Assembly: GCA_016285645.1 (NCBI GenBank)
Contig: JAEERC010000014.1
Span: forward strand, 1 to 53,110
DNA: 53,110 nucleotides
Reading direction: 5' to 3'
From: Clostridiaceae bacterium
Lineage (GTDB): Bacteria > Bacillota > Clostridia > Oscillospirales > Acutalibacteraceae
Shown here: in pieces, positions 16,623-25,530 of the stretch
Layout: every line of letters starts with the position of its first letter
Numbering within the stretch: position 1 is the first letter of the stretch
Position numbers and translations under genes: made by a program
The notes under the pieces: model-generated
What the model saw: only the letters and a program-made list of their open reading frames with translations
Databases searched by the model: none
What the model was told of the DNA's origin: nothing

Positions 16623-17200
16623 TAAAGATTGACAGGGTTATTATTGTTGAAGGCATATACGATAAAAACAAGCTTTCCCGGTTCGTTGACGCGCCGATTA
16701 TAACAACGGACGGCTTCGGAATTTTCAAGGATAAAGAGCGCCGCAAATTGCTCGCGAAACTTGCCGAAACAAAGGGGCTTGTGGTGCTTACGGACAGTGA
16801 TTCCGCGGGCTTTTTAATCCGCAATTTCATCGGTTCCGCCGTGGATAAAAAATACATCGTAAACGCATATGTTCCCGAAATTTCCGGCAAGGAAAAACGC
16901 AAAACAAAGCCCTCAAAGGAGGGTATTCTCGGCGTTGAGGGAATGACCGAGGAAGTAATAACAAAGGCGCTTGCCGATGCCGGTGTGCTCGGCGAAAAAT
17001 GCGAAAACCACGCTGATGATATTAAAAAAATCGACTTATACAGTCTCGGCCTTTCGGGTGGAAAAGACAGCGCCGAAAAGCGCAAAAAACTGCTCGCTTT
17101 TTACGGGCTGCCGTCAAGGATGCCCGTAAATCAAATGGTTGAAATACTCAACTGCATAACAACAAAAAAAGAACTCGAAAACGCAGTTAAATCCTTGTAA
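16619..17200 (+). CDS. rnmV: Ribonuclease M5 (5S rRNA maturation)
   Basis: RnmV trims the 5S rRNA precursor. The 193-residue protein has an N-terminal Toprim domain with VIIVEGIYDKNKLS (8-21), TTDGFGIF and the acidic DSDSAGFLIRN (about 61-71), followed by the small DUF4093-like C-terminal domain containing GLSGGKDSAEKRKKL. Its start overlaps the holA stop (ATGA), so translation is coupled. Confidence 0.93.
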   Translation: MIKIDRVIIVEGIYDKNKLSRFVDAPIITTDGFGIFKDKERRKLLAKLAETKGLVVLTDSDSAGFLIRNFIGSAVDKKYIVNAYVPEISGKEKRKTKPSKEGILGVEGMTEEVITKALADAGVLGEKCENHADDIKKIDLYSLGLSGGKDSAEKRKKLLAFYGLPSRMPVNQMVEILNCITTKKELENAVKSL

Positions 17201-17215
17201 AAAGGGGGAACGCGA

Positions 17216-17689
17216 ATGCGCGTAGGTCACGGATATGATGTTCACCGCCTTGATGAAGGGCGTGAACTTATTCTCGGCGGAGTTAAAATCGAATATGAAA
17301 AGGGGCTTCTCGGCCATTCGGATGCCGATGTGCTTCTGCACGCCGTGTGCGATGCTCTGCTCGGCGCGGCGGCTCTCGGCGATATCGGCCTGCTTTTTCC
17401 CGACTCGGACGAAAAATACAGGGACGCGGACAGTATGGTTCTGCTCGGAAAAACCGTAAATCACCTTAAAACAAACGGTTTTAAGCCGGTCAATATCGAC
17501 TGCACAGTCATCTGTCAGGCGCCGAAACTCAGACCGTTTATTGACACGATGAGGGCGAATATCGCCCGAGTGTGCGGGCTTGATATCTCGCTTGTCAGCG
17601 TCAAGGCGACAACCGAGGAGGGGCTCGGTTTTACCGGTTCGGGTGAGGGAATTGCGGCTCACGCCGTGGTTTTAATTGAAAATACATAA
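17216..17689 (+). CDS. ispF: 2-C-methyl-D-erythritol 2,4-cyclodiphosphate synthase
   Basis: IspF makes the cyclic diphosphate of the MEP isoprenoid pathway. The 157-residue protein shows the metal ligands D8 and H10 in GHGYDVHRL and the third ligand His in [12 protein letters not shown] (about 42). It also has [17 protein letters not shown] and the C-terminal [19 protein letters not shown], the CDP-binding and substrate loop. AAAGGGGG precedes the start. It is the last gene of the alaS run. Its presence shows that this organism uses the MEP route rather than mevalonate. Confidence 0.97.
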   Translation: MRVGHGYDVHRLDEGRELILGGVKIEYEKGLLGHSDADVLLHAVCDALLGAAALGDIGLLFPDSDEKYRDADSMVLLGKTVNHLKTNGFKPVNIDCTVICQAPKLRPFIDTMRANIARVCGLDISLVSVKATTEEGLGFTGSGEGIAAHAVVLIENT

Positions 17690-17697
17690 ATTTTTAA

Positions 17698-17726
17698 TTG
17701 CGCCGTAATATTATTTGTGGTATAAT
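17698..17726 (+). promoter_or_regulatory. Promoter for cdaA
   Basis: TTGCGC (17698-17703), 17-base spacer, perfect TATAAT (17721-17726), beginning nine bases after the ispF stop. It makes cdaA-cdaR a separate unit, though read-through from ispF is possible because no terminator lies between. Confidence 0.7.
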
Positions 17727-17766
17727 AATAATTCAGAACATCAGCAACCTCAAAAGGAAGATTTTT

Positions 17767-18666
17767 ATGAGTCTTATTGAAAATATAATCACGATATTCG
17801 AACAGATGGGTTCGGTAATTTCATCGTTCAGTTTTATTGATCTTATCGATATTCTCTTTGTTTCGTTTATTATTTATCACGCCGTAAAGCTTATCCGTGA
17901 AACAAGGGCTTTTCAGTTGGCGAAGGGTCTCGCGATTGTGGCAGTTGTCTATTTCATAGTCAATGTTACCGATATGCGAGCCTCGTCCTTCCTATTCAGC
18001 CGTCTTCTTTCCGACGTGCTCATACTTCTGATAGTGCTTTTCCAGCCGGAAATCAGAAGCGCCATAGAGCATATGGGCAGGGGAGGTCTGCCGATTTTCA
18101 AGCACGCTCTTGACGAGGAAAAAGGCAGCGAACTCCGTATGGCGATTATCGAAATCGCAAAGGCGTGCCAGCGAATGAGCGACTCAAAAACCGGTTCGAT
18201 AATAATAATGGAAAGAAAGACTCTTCTGGGTGATATCATCGAAACGGGTCACATCACGGACTCCGCAATAACACACGAACTTGTTGGCAATATTTTCTTC
18301 CCGAACGCTCCGCTTCACGACGGGGCTGTAATCGTGCGCGATGCCCGTATTTACGCCGCGGGCTGCGTTCTTCCGCTTACTCACAACAGCGACCTGCCCA
18401 GTGACCTCGGAATGCGCCACAGAGCCGCCATAGGGGTCACCGAGCAGAGCGACGCCGTAGCCGTAATCACCTCGGAAGAGACGGGAACCATTTCAATATG
18501 CAGCAACGGTTCGATTGAACGCGATTTTGACGAGGCATCCCTGAGAACCCGCCTTTTTGATTATTTTGATATCGACAAAGAAGACTCCGATACATCTCCC
18601 GCTCCCGTAAAATATATCAAGAAAGCGAAAAATAAATTCGCCGAAGTCTTCAAGAGGAACAAATGA
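17767..18666 (+). CDS. cdaA: Membrane diadenylate cyclase (c-di-AMP synthase)
   Basis: CdaA joins two ATP into c-di-AMP, the second messenger for potassium, osmolyte and cell-wall balance. The 299-residue protein has three N-terminal membrane segments and then the DAC domain with the catalytic HDGAVIVRD (DGA 185-187) and MRHRAAIGVTEQSD (RHR 217-219). A charged tail ends the protein. An upstream in-frame ATG would start before the -10 box and is rejected; ATG 17767 follows AAAAGGAAG. cdaR overlaps the stop codon. Confidence 0.95.
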   Translation: MSLIENIITIFEQMGSVISSFSFIDLIDILFVSFIIYHAVKLIRETRAFQLAKGLAIVAVVYFIVNVTDMRASSFLFSRLLSDVLILLIVLFQPEIRSAIEHMGRGGLPIFKHALDEEKGSELRMAIIEIAKACQRMSDSKTGSIIIMERKTLLGDIIETGHITDSAITHELVGNIFFPNAPLHDGAVIVRDARIYAAGCVLPLTHNSDLPSDLGMRHRAAIGVTEQSDAVAVITSEETGTISICSNGSIERDFDEASLRTRLFDYFDIDKEDSDTSPAPVKYIKKAKNKFAEVFKRNK

Positions 18667-19913
18667 TGAAAAAGAAGAGTATATTTAACAGAATCTTTTA
18701 CAACAACAAGATTCTCGCCCTGTTTTCCGTGCTTCTCGCGTTTATTATTTGGCTTGCCGTCGCGGTCATTTTCTCGCCCGAGGACGAGCGCGTGGTTGAG
18801 GATATTCCCGTTAAAATAGAGGTATCCGAGGTTATGAAAACCTACGGATTGACTTCGTTTATCGATGAGGACTACACGGTTGACGTGACGGTCAAGGGTA
18901 AAAGATACAATGTATCTCCCAAGGCACTCAAAGCCGAGGATATAAGCGTTGAGGCGAACACAAACAATGTCAGTTCGCCCGGCAACTATACCCTCCAGGT
19001 TGTCGCAACAAACAATTCAAGACTCGATTTTGAAATCATATCGATTTCCCTCAGGACCATTGACGCTTTTTTCGATGTGCCGGTCACTAGGGAATTCCAG
19101 GTTGACGACCAGCTTTACACAAGCACCGAAGTCGTTCCCGACGGGTACTACGCGGGCGACAGAAGGCTTTCCGCATCCACCGTACAGGTGAGCGGCCCCG
19201 AAACCGAAGTGGATAAAATCATAGGCATCACAGCCACGGTCGCTCTCGAGGAACCGATAACCGAAACGGAAACCTTCACCTGTACGCTCGGCACTCTGAG
19301 TTCATCCGAAAACGAGCCGAAGTATATAAGCTATCTTGACAATATCAAAATGACAGTGCCCGTTTACAGAAAAGCGACTCTCACAACCTCTGTAAACTTT
19401 ATAAATTCACCCGCCGATTATATCGCCTCGCCCCTGCAGTTCACCGTATCGCCTTCAAGCGCGCTGTTCGGTGTCTCCGAAAACAGCCAGGCGTTCAAGA
19501 AGGGCGTTATGAATGTGGGAACAATCGATTATTCCGAAATCGCCCCCGGCAAAAACACATTCTCGTTTGTCTTTGAGTCCGATTCATCCGTTCTGATAGA
19601 GGACGGAGTTACTGATTTTACAGTCACTGTTGACGCCGCCAATATGGCTTCAAAAACCATCACCGTGCCTGTATCTTCCGCAGGCGCCGCTTCTGAAGAA
19701 GGCGGGGAGGAAAACAATTTTGCGCAGGACAGCATTACAGTAACCGTTGTAGGTCCTGAAGCGTCCCTCGCTTCAATCGGTGAAAAAGATATTGCCGTTT
19801 CGGCGGATGTCGCGAACACAGACAGAGAAACGACCGAAGTGCCGCTGACAGTTACGGTGCCCGGCTCGGATGACTGCTGGGTTTACGGCACATATACCGT
19901 TAATCTCAAATAA
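18663..19913 (+). CDS. cdaR: YbbR-domain regulator of CdaA
   Basis: CdaR sits on the outside of the membrane and modulates CdaA. The 416-residue protein has one N-terminal membrane segment (about 15-36) and then tandem YbbR domains. Each repeats a pattern of about 80-90 residues with short conserved pieces such as VDVTVKGKRYNVS, ASTVQVSGPETEVDKI and DSITVTVVGPEASLASI. Its ATG overlaps the cdaA stop. In many Firmicutes glmM follows; here a strong terminator follows instead and glmM is not in the window. Confidence 0.9.
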   Translation: MMKKKSIFNRIFYNNKILALFSVLLAFIIWLAVAVIFSPEDERVVEDIPVKIEVSEVMKTYGLTSFIDEDYTVDVTVKGKRYNVSPKALKAEDISVEANTNNVSSPGNYTLQVVATNNSRLDFEIISISLRTIDAFFDVPVTREFQVDDQLYTSTEVVPDGYYAGDRRLSASTVQVSGPETEVDKIIGITATVALEEPITETETFTCTLGTLSSSENEPKYISYLDNIKMTVPVYRKATLTTSVNFINSPADYIASPLQFTVSPSSALFGVSENSQAFKKGVMNVGTIDYSEIAPGKNTFSFVFESDSSVLIEDGVTDFTVTVDAANMASKTITVPVSSAGAASEEGGEENNFAQDSITVTVVGPEASLASIGEKDIAVSADVANTDRETTEVPLTVTVPGSDDCWVYGTYTVNLK

Positions 19914-19936
19914 AACTGACAATCTAATACAATTCA

Positions 19937-19974
19937 AAGCCCGTTGAGCGTTTCGCTCCGCGGGCTTCTTTTTA
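19937..19974 (+). terminator. Terminator of cdaA-cdaR
   Basis: AAGCCCG (19937-19943) pairs with CGGGCTT (19961-19967), with an inner GAGCG/CGCTC stem, followed by CTTTTTAT. Confidence 0.85.
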
Positions 19975-19999
19975 TAATAAATATTTTATATAATATATA

Positions 20000-20028
20000 T
20001 TGAATATTCATATTTTCTGTGATATAAT
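20000..20028 (+). promoter_or_regulatory. Promoter of the lipoprotein/two-component operon
   Basis: TTGAAT (20000-20005), 17-base spacer, TATAAT (20023-20028). The palindrome TGAATATTCA (20001-20010) overlaps the -35 box and could be an operator. Confidence 0.7.
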
Positions 20029-20060
20029 AACACGGATAATAGGGAAAGAAGGTGAATCCG

Positions 20061-21410
20061 TTGAAAAAAGCGATAACAGCTGTTGCGATAATGCTCGTTT
20101 TGTGCTTCGCGCTCTGCTCGTGCAGTTTTACACCCATCAGGTCAATGGATTTGCTTATGCAGCCTCCCGTTTTCTCAAATACGGACGAAAAACTGATTGC
20201 CGCGTTTGAAACCTCCGCGGGCGACAACACTGTGTTCTGCACGCCGATTAACGGTGACTACAAATCCGCGGTTGTTGTCGAGGATGTCGATTCCGACGGC
20301 GAGGAGGAAGCTTTCATTTTCTACAAACTCAAAAACGGTCAGGAAACGGTCAGACTGAACATTCTCAAAAAAATAGGCGGCGAATGGAAAAGCGTCTCCG
20401 ATTTTACCGGGTCGGGAACCTCGGTCGGAAGCATAAGTTTCATTGATCTTGACTCCGACGGCATTCAGGAAGTTTTCGCCGGCTGGCGTGTCGGTACCTC
20501 GTCCGGCAGGATCCTTTCAATCTACCGCCAGAACTCCGACAGACTCAGCTACCACGAAATAATGAACGAGTCCTATTCCCTTATGAGCAGCGCCGACATT
20601 GACGGCGACGGCGAAACGGAAGTTCTGCTCATAAGCCAGATTTCAAATAATACGGGCAACCTCAATTCCGCGGCGCTTTACAAATGCTCGGGTGGCAAAA
20701 TGAATCCCGCGGGCAATGTGACGCTCGACGGCAACATAAGCAGTTATGTCTCGGTTAAAGGCGAAAAGACCTCGGCGGAATCCCCGATGCGTTTTTATGT
20801 TGACGCTCTCAAGGGCGAGCGTATGATGATAACCGAAGTCATATCGTGGGACAATTCAACGGCAAATCTTGTTGACCCGTTTGTGGATCCCGAAACATTT
20901 ACCAACTCCGCCACACTGCGCTACGAGCCGATACCCAGCATGGATATAAACGGCGACGGTCTTATTGATATTCCCACCCAGTCGGTGATAAGCGAAGTCG
21001 AAGCGGGTCCCGAATCGATTGATTCCTATATACCGCTCTATCTTACAGAATGGAAAAACATCTCGGATGACGGCATCGGGCTGGAAACATCCGTCTGCTC
21101 CCTTATTAACACCACCGGCGGATATATCTTTTACCTAACCGAATCCGATCTCGAAAAAGCCGCCGTTACCGCCCAAACCGACAAATGCTGGATTTTCCGC
21201 GCGGATGTCAACGGCGACGGAGTTTACAAGGATATGTTTTCGCTTCTGATTATCGACAACGAAAACTGGAACGAGGAAAACGCCGGCAGTTACACAATAC
21301 TCAGCGAAAACGAGAATTACAGAGTCTGCGCGTTTGTTTCTCCGGACGGTGAGGCAAACGGAATAACAGGCGAATCCGTCAAGGAATATTTTGAGCAGTT
21401 TACATATTGA
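20061..21410 (+). CDS. Lipoprotein with FG-GAP/VCBS-like calcium-loop repeats
   Basis: The 450-residue protein begins MKKAITAVAIML and has a lipobox ending ALCSC, so it should be anchored on the outer face of the membrane. Five D-x-D-x-D-G loops follow in a regular series: DVDSDGEEE, DLDSDGIQE, DIDGDGETE, DINGDGLID and DVNGDGVYK. They resemble the calcium loops of FG-GAP/VCBS beta-propeller repeats. I place the start at TTG 20061, about seven bases after AAGAAGGTG. GTG 20052 would add three residues but falls within that site. It is directly upstream (17 bases) of the response regulator, so a sensing or accessory role for the kinase is plausible but inferred. Confidence 0.8.
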   Translation: MKKAITAVAIMLVLCFALCSCSFTPIRSMDLLMQPPVFSNTDEKLIAAFETSAGDNTVFCTPINGDYKSAVVVEDVDSDGEEEAFIFYKLKNGQETVRLNILKKIGGEWKSVSDFTGSGTSVGSISFIDLDSDGIQEVFAGWRVGTSSGRILSIYRQNSDRLSYHEIMNESYSLMSSADIDGDGETEVLLISQISNNTGNLNSAALYKCSGGKMNPAGNVTLDGNISSYVSVKGEKTSAESPMRFYVDALKGERMMITEVISWDNSTANLVDPFVDPETFTNSATLRYEPIPSMDINGDGLIDIPTQSVISEVEAGPESIDSYIPLYLTEWKNISDDGIGLETSVCSLINTTGGYIFYLTESDLEKAAVTAQTDKCWIFRADVNGDGVYKDMFSLLIIDNENWNEENAGSYTILSENENYRVCAFVSPDGEANGITGESVKEYFEQFTY

Positions 21411-21427
21411 GAAAAGAGTGAATGAGA

Positions 21428-22132
21428 ATGAAAAAAGTACTTGTAGCCGAAGATGAACAGGCCATAAGAGAATTTGTCGTAATCAACCTGCGCAGAAGCG
21501 GATATGATGTTGTCGAGGCGTGCGACGGCGCCCAGGCGCTCGAACTTTACGATTTGAACAACGGCGATTTTGATGTGGCTGTGCTCGATATAATGATGCC
21601 CAATGTTGACGGGCTTGAAGTCTGCAAGCAGCTTCGCGCGAAAAGCAATAATATAGGCATAATCCTTCTCACCGCGAGAACTCAGGAGATGGATAAGGTT
21701 TCGGGTCTCATGATGGGCGCCGACGACTATATTACAAAACCATTTTCTCTCTCCGAATTAGTTGCGAGAGTTGACGCTGTTTACCGCAGGGTGTCAATGC
21801 TTGTGCCCGCGGTCAGCACGGGCGAGTCGGCGAGCATAATCGAACTCGGTGATTTCAAACTGAACCTCCGCAACCGCACCCTTTCAAAACGCGGCAGGTT
21901 TATTGAACTTACTCAGGTTGAGTTCCAGATGATGGAATACTTCTTCACCAATCCCGGCGCCGCGCTGAGCAGAACCGATATTCTCAACTGCGTCTGGGGC
22001 AGCGAATACTTCGGCGAGGAAAAAATCGTCGATGTCAACATAAGGCGTCTGCGCATAAAAATCGAGGACGAACCCTCAAACCCGAAAAACCTCATCACAA
22101 TCTGGGGCATCGGCTACAAGTGGGTAGTGTAA
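21428..22132 (+). CDS. OmpR-family response regulator
   Basis: The 234-residue protein has an N-terminal receiver domain (VLVAEDEQAIREFV, phosphoacceptor Asp 54 in VLDIMMP, Thr in LLTAR, Lys in ITKPF). The C-terminal winged helix contains the typical LTQVEFQMMEYF and VDVNIRRLRIKIEDEP...IWGIGYKWV. Two ATG codons lie six bases apart; 21428 has better spacing to GAGTG. It pairs with the histidine kinase 36 bases downstream. Targets cannot be read from sequence. Confidence 0.95.
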   Translation: MKKVLVAEDEQAIREFVVINLRRSGYDVVEACDGAQALELYDLNNGDFDVAVLDIMMPNVDGLEVCKQLRAKSNNIGIILLTARTQEMDKVSGLMMGADDYITKPFSLSELVARVDAVYRRVSMLVPAVSTGESASIIELGDFKLNLRNRTLSKRGRFIELTQVEFQMMEYFFTNPGAALSRTDILNCVWGSEYFGEEKIVDVNIRRLRIKIEDEPSNPKNLITIWGIGYKWVV

Positions 22133-22133
22133 T

Positions 22134-22150
22134 CTTTTAATCATTAAAAG
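22134..22150. repeat. Perfect short palindrome between regulator and kinase genes
   Basis: CTTTTAAT and ATTAAAAG flank a single C just after the response-regulator stop. It is too weak and AT-rich for a good terminator. It may be a binding site or an mRNA processing or attenuation element, or chance in AT-rich spacer DNA. Confidence 0.4.
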
Positions 22151-22168
22151 CGAAAGGCAGGTGAGCGT

Positions 22169-23611
22169 ATGACAGGCATATCCCGAAAATGGTTTTTTGA
22201 AGTTATTTCCATAATCAGTATTGTTATATTCATTGTCTCCGCTCTCCTTGTCGTAATTATTTCGCGTTCATATTACCGCACTGTCGAAACCACGCTCAAC
22301 ACCAACGCCAGCGACCTGCTCTCATCTTACTTCTCACTTTACGGCAACGACTCGTCCGAAAACTTCGCCCAGGGCGGCAGAGAGTTTATTGAAAATTTCA
22401 CCGGCTCCGACATAATGGAGGCGTGGGTTATAGATTCGGAAGGCAAGGTTATCCTCTCTTCAAGCGGCTTTGAAATTGAGCAGTCCGATATGCCCGATTA
22501 CAACGAGGCGCTCAGGTCCGACAGCGGCAGAGCAATCTGGACGGGGCGCACCTCAACGGGCGAGCGTATTATGTCCGAAACAACTCTTATCTCCTCGGGC
22601 AGCGGAGTAGCCGGAGCGGTCCGCTTTATGATTTCTCTAAAATACATCGATTCCCAGATTATCAGCATTATCATTATTACCGCTGTTGTTTCTCTCGCTT
22701 TCCTCGCGCTGATTATTTTCGTTTCATCGAGGTTCTATGTCAAAACAATCGTCCGCCCCGTGCGCAATGTCTGTTCAATAGCCGAAAGAATAGCGGGCGG
22801 CGACCTCGACGCGAGAGTCGAGCAGTATAACGACGACGACGAAATCGGTATGCTCTGTGAAAAAATAAACGATATGGCAACCGAGCTTGAATCCGCCGAT
22901 AAAATGAAAAATGATTTTATCTCAACCGTCTCACACGAACTGAGAACTCCTCTCACCGCCATCAAGGGCTGGGGTGAAACACTCATTCAGATAGGCGAAA
23001 CGGATCCCGCCACAAGCAAGAGGGGGATGGAGGTCATTCTCGATGAAACGGGACGCCTCAACGAAATGGTCGAGGAGCTCCTCGATTTCTCAAGAATGTC
23101 CAACGGCAGAATGAGCCTGAACATTGAAAAAATAGATGTTCTCGCGGAACTTGACGAAACGGTGTTCGCCTTCCGCGAAAGAGCGGCGAGGGAAGGAATC
23201 GAAATATCCTATAATGTTCCTCCCGTTCCCGTTCCGGCTGACGCCGACGCTTCAAGAATAAAACAGGTGTTTGTCAACATTCTCGACAATGCCATAAAAT
23301 ATACTCATCAGGGCGGCAGAATAACCGTCAAGGCGGAACTCGAACGCCCGAAAACCCTGAGAATTATTTTCACCGACAACGGCAAGGGAATAGCGCCCGA
23401 CGATCTCCCGAAGGTAAAGGAAAAGTTCTTCAAGGCGGATTCGACGGTCAGGGGCTCGGGCATAGGTCTCGCGGTTGTGGATGAAATTATGAAACTCCAC
23501 AAGGGCGACTTTACAATTGACAGTATTCTCGGCGAGGGCACAACGGTTACGCTGACCCTCCCGGTTGATGAAATTCCCGAAGAAGAGGTAGCGATAAGTG
23601 AGCAGCAATAA
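22169..23611 (+). CDS. Sensor histidine kinase
   Basis: The 480-residue kinase has a membrane segment at about 10-32 and an extracytoplasmic sensor of about 135 residues. A second membrane segment follows at about 168-190, then a HAMP domain (about 190-245) and HisKA with phosphoacceptor His 256 in STVSHELRTPLTAIKG. The ATPase domain has its N box (NILDNAIKYT), G1 (DNGKGI) and G2 (GSGIGLAV) boxes. All catalytic elements are present. The sensor region has no recognisable ligand domain. The preceding gene encodes its regulator and the one before that an outer-face lipoprotein. The last 14 bases overlap yqhQ. Confidence 0.95.
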   Translation: MTGISRKWFFEVISIISIVIFIVSALLVVIISRSYYRTVETTLNTNASDLLSSYFSLYGNDSSENFAQGGREFIENFTGSDIMEAWVIDSEGKVILSSSGFEIEQSDMPDYNEALRSDSGRAIWTGRTSTGERIMSETTLISSGSGVAGAVRFMISLKYIDSQIISIIIITAVVSLAFLALIIFVSSRFYVKTIVRPVRNVCSIAERIAGGDLDARVEQYNDDDEIGMLCEKINDMATELESADKMKNDFISTVSHELRTPLTAIKGWGETLIQIGETDPATSKRGMEVILDETGRLNEMVEELLDFSRMSNGRMSLNIEKIDVLAELDETVFAFRERAAREGIEISYNVPPVPVPADADASRIKQVFVNILDNAIKYTHQGGRITVKAELERPKTLRIIFTDNGKGIAPDDLPKVKEKFFKADSTVRGSGIGLAVVDEIMKLHKGDFTIDSILGEGTTVTLTLPVDEIPEEEVAISEQQ

Positions 23612-24689
23612 AGAAGAAAAAAAGAAATATGTCGCCGTAGGCGGTCAGGCGCTTATGGAAGGAATTATGATGCGCGGTCCCGAGGGCACGGCTATGTCCC
23701 TTCGCCTTCCCGACGGCTCAATCGAAACGCAGATGAAGGATTTCGTCTCCGTGCGCAAAAAATACAAATTCCTGAACATCCCGATTGTGCGCGGCGTTGT
23801 GTCGTTTATTGAGTCAATGATTTTCGGTTACGGCTGCCTTATGGAGTCCGCCGAAAAAACGAGTATGGATGATATGACCGCCGGGGAGGGCGACTCCAAA
23901 CTTGACAGGTGGATAAGCGACCACTTCGGCAAAAAGATGATGGCGGCTATCGGAGTTATCTCTCTCGTTCTCAGTTTCGCCCTCGCGTTTCTCCTGTTTA
24001 TGTACGCTCCCGCCAAACTCTTCTCGCTTGTAAATGACAAACTCTTTGACGGCTCGCTTAAAAATTTCCGCGCGCTGTTCGAGGGAGTTATAAGAATAAT
24101 CATTTTCGTTATCTATATGGTTGTCGTGTCGAAGATGAAGGAAATACACAGAGTCTATATGTATCACGGCGCCGAGCACAAATCGATCTTCTGCTTTGAG
24201 GCGGGGCTTGAACTGACGGTTGAAAATGTCAGGAAGCAAAAAAGATTCCATCCCCGCTGCGGCACGAGTTTCATTTTCCTTTCGCTGATAATAAGCATTC
24301 TGATATCCTCCCTTTTCGCAATAGTTTTGCCAAAGGATATAACAGGAGTCACCTGGAAATGGATGCTCATAAAACTTCTCATACTTCCCGTAATTCTCGG
24401 TGTCGGTTTTGAGTTCATTCAGCTCGCGGGCAAATATCCCAACAAGTGCACAAGAATTCTTTCCGCCCCCGGTCTGTGGATGCAGAGAATCACAACAGCC
24501 GAGCCGACAGACGATATCATAGAAGTCGGCATAGCGGCTCTCAAGGCGGCGCTGAACGGTGTTCCCGAAGAAGAGGAGACTCCCGAGGAACAGCCCGGCG
24601 GAGAACCCGAAGAACAATCCGAAGCCGAAGCGGAAACGCAATCTGCGGAAAACCCGGAAGAAGCACCTCAGCCCGATGCGCAGGATTAA
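23598..24689 (+). CDS. yqhQ: YqhQ-like DUF1385 membrane protein
   Basis: The 363-residue protein begins with the family signature GGQALMEGIMMRGP and contains three to four membrane segments (about 115-140, 155-180, 215-245, 250-275). It also has the polar motif YHGAEHKSIFCFEAG and RFHPRCGTSF, conserved in DUF1385 proteins. The biochemical function is not established. The start is GTG 23598, after GAAGAGG and inside the end of the kinase gene. A 60-residue Glu/Pro-rich tail, which I do not regard as part of the family core, ends the protein and its DNA also encodes the beginning of prmC in another frame. Confidence 0.85.
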   Translation: MSSNKEEKKKYVAVGGQALMEGIMMRGPEGTAMSLRLPDGSIETQMKDFVSVRKKYKFLNIPIVRGVVSFIESMIFGYGCLMESAEKTSMDDMTAGEGDSKLDRWISDHFGKKMMAAIGVISLVLSFALAFLLFMYAPAKLFSLVNDKLFDGSLKNFRALFEGVIRIIIFVIYMVVVSKMKEIHRVYMYHGAEHKSIFCFEAGLELTVENVRKQKRFHPRCGTSFIFLSLIISILISSLFAIVLPKDITGVTWKWMLIKLLILPVILGVGFEFIQLAGKYPNKCTRILSAPGLWMQRITTAEPTDDIIEVGIAALKAALNGVPEEEETPEEQPGGEPEEQSEAEAETQSAENPEEAPQPDAQD

Positions 24690-25530
24690 TCAGCTTTTAA
24701 CTCAGGCAGCCGCAGCTCTCGAAAACGCGGGAGTTGAGAACGCGGGCTATGACGCCCGATTGATTTTCGAACACATAAGCGGTATCACAAAAAAGGCGCA
24801 GATAACAGAGCGCATTGAATGTTTAAGTGATGAAACCGCCGGGGAGTTTGAAAAACTCATTTCCGAACGAGCGGGCGGAAGACCTCTTCAGTATATACTC
24901 GGCGAATGGTACTTCTGCGATATTCCTTTTTCGGTAGGTGAGGGCGTGCTCTGCCCGAGACCCGAGACCGAAATGCTTGTTGATGAGGTTAATGAATATA
25001 TCCGCGGTTTAGAAAAACCCGTAATCGCCGACCTCTGCGCAGGAACGGGATGCATAGGCCTTACCCTGGCGCTTCACAACAAAAACGCCGAGGTCATACT
25101 TATAGAAAAATCACCGGAAGCGTTTTCCTATCTTGAAAAGAACGCCGCAAAACTCAATCTTCCGAATGTGCGCCTTGTATGCGGCGGCATAGAACAGGGA
25201 GCCGCTCATTTCGGAATTGACACCCTTGATGTCATTGTTTCAAACCCGCCGTATATAGCGAGCGCCGAAATACCCTTTTTGCAAAAAGAAGTCGGTCGTG
25301 AGCCCGTAACGGCTCTAGACGGCGGAAAAGACGGACTTGAGTTTTACAGAATTATAAATGAAAAATGGCTTTCCTCTCTGTGTATAGGAGGATTAATCGC
25401 CCTCGAATGCGGTGAGGATCAGCCGGATGAAATAAAAAAGATTCTTTCGGGCGCGTGCTCCGATATTATGACTCATAAGGATTTCAACAATCTGCCGCGA
25501 ACGGTCACGGCAGTTTACCGAGGTGATTAA
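24676..25530 (+). CDS. prmC: Release factor glutamine methyltransferase
   Basis: PrmC methylates the GGQ glutamine of release factors RF1 and RF2. The 284-residue protein has the N-terminal helical domain (MRRINQLLTQ...) with RAGGRPLQYILGEWYFCDI, then the methyltransferase core: SAM motif DLCAGTGCIGLTLAL and the catalytic VSNPPYIASAEIP. The open frame continues far upstream inside yqhQ, but the family length and N-terminus support ATG 24676, giving a 14-base overlap with yqhQ. In B. subtilis prmC follows prfA; here it follows yqhQ, and prfA is not seen. Confidence 0.92.
   Translation: MRRINQLLTQAAAALENAGVENAGYDARLIFEHISGITKKAQITERIECLSDETAGEFEKLISERAGGRPLQYILGEWYFCDIPFSVGEGVLCPRPETEMLVDEVNEYIRGLEKPVIADLCAGTGCIGLTLALHNKNAEVILIEKSPEAFSYLEKNAAKLNLPNVRLVCGGIEQGAAHFGIDTLDVIVSNPPYIASAEIPFLQKEVGREPVTALDGGKDGLEFYRIINEKWLSSLCIGGLIALECGEDQPDEIKKILSGACSDIMTHKDFNNLPRTVTAVYRGD

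Noticed and set aside
22134-22150. Terminator between the response regulator and kinase genes
   Set aside because: All-AT stem with a one-base centre and no T-run; the two genes should be cotranscribed.
23814-24641. 275-residue open frame antisense to yqhQ
   Set aside because: Antisense to conserved DUF1385 motifs; no start site.
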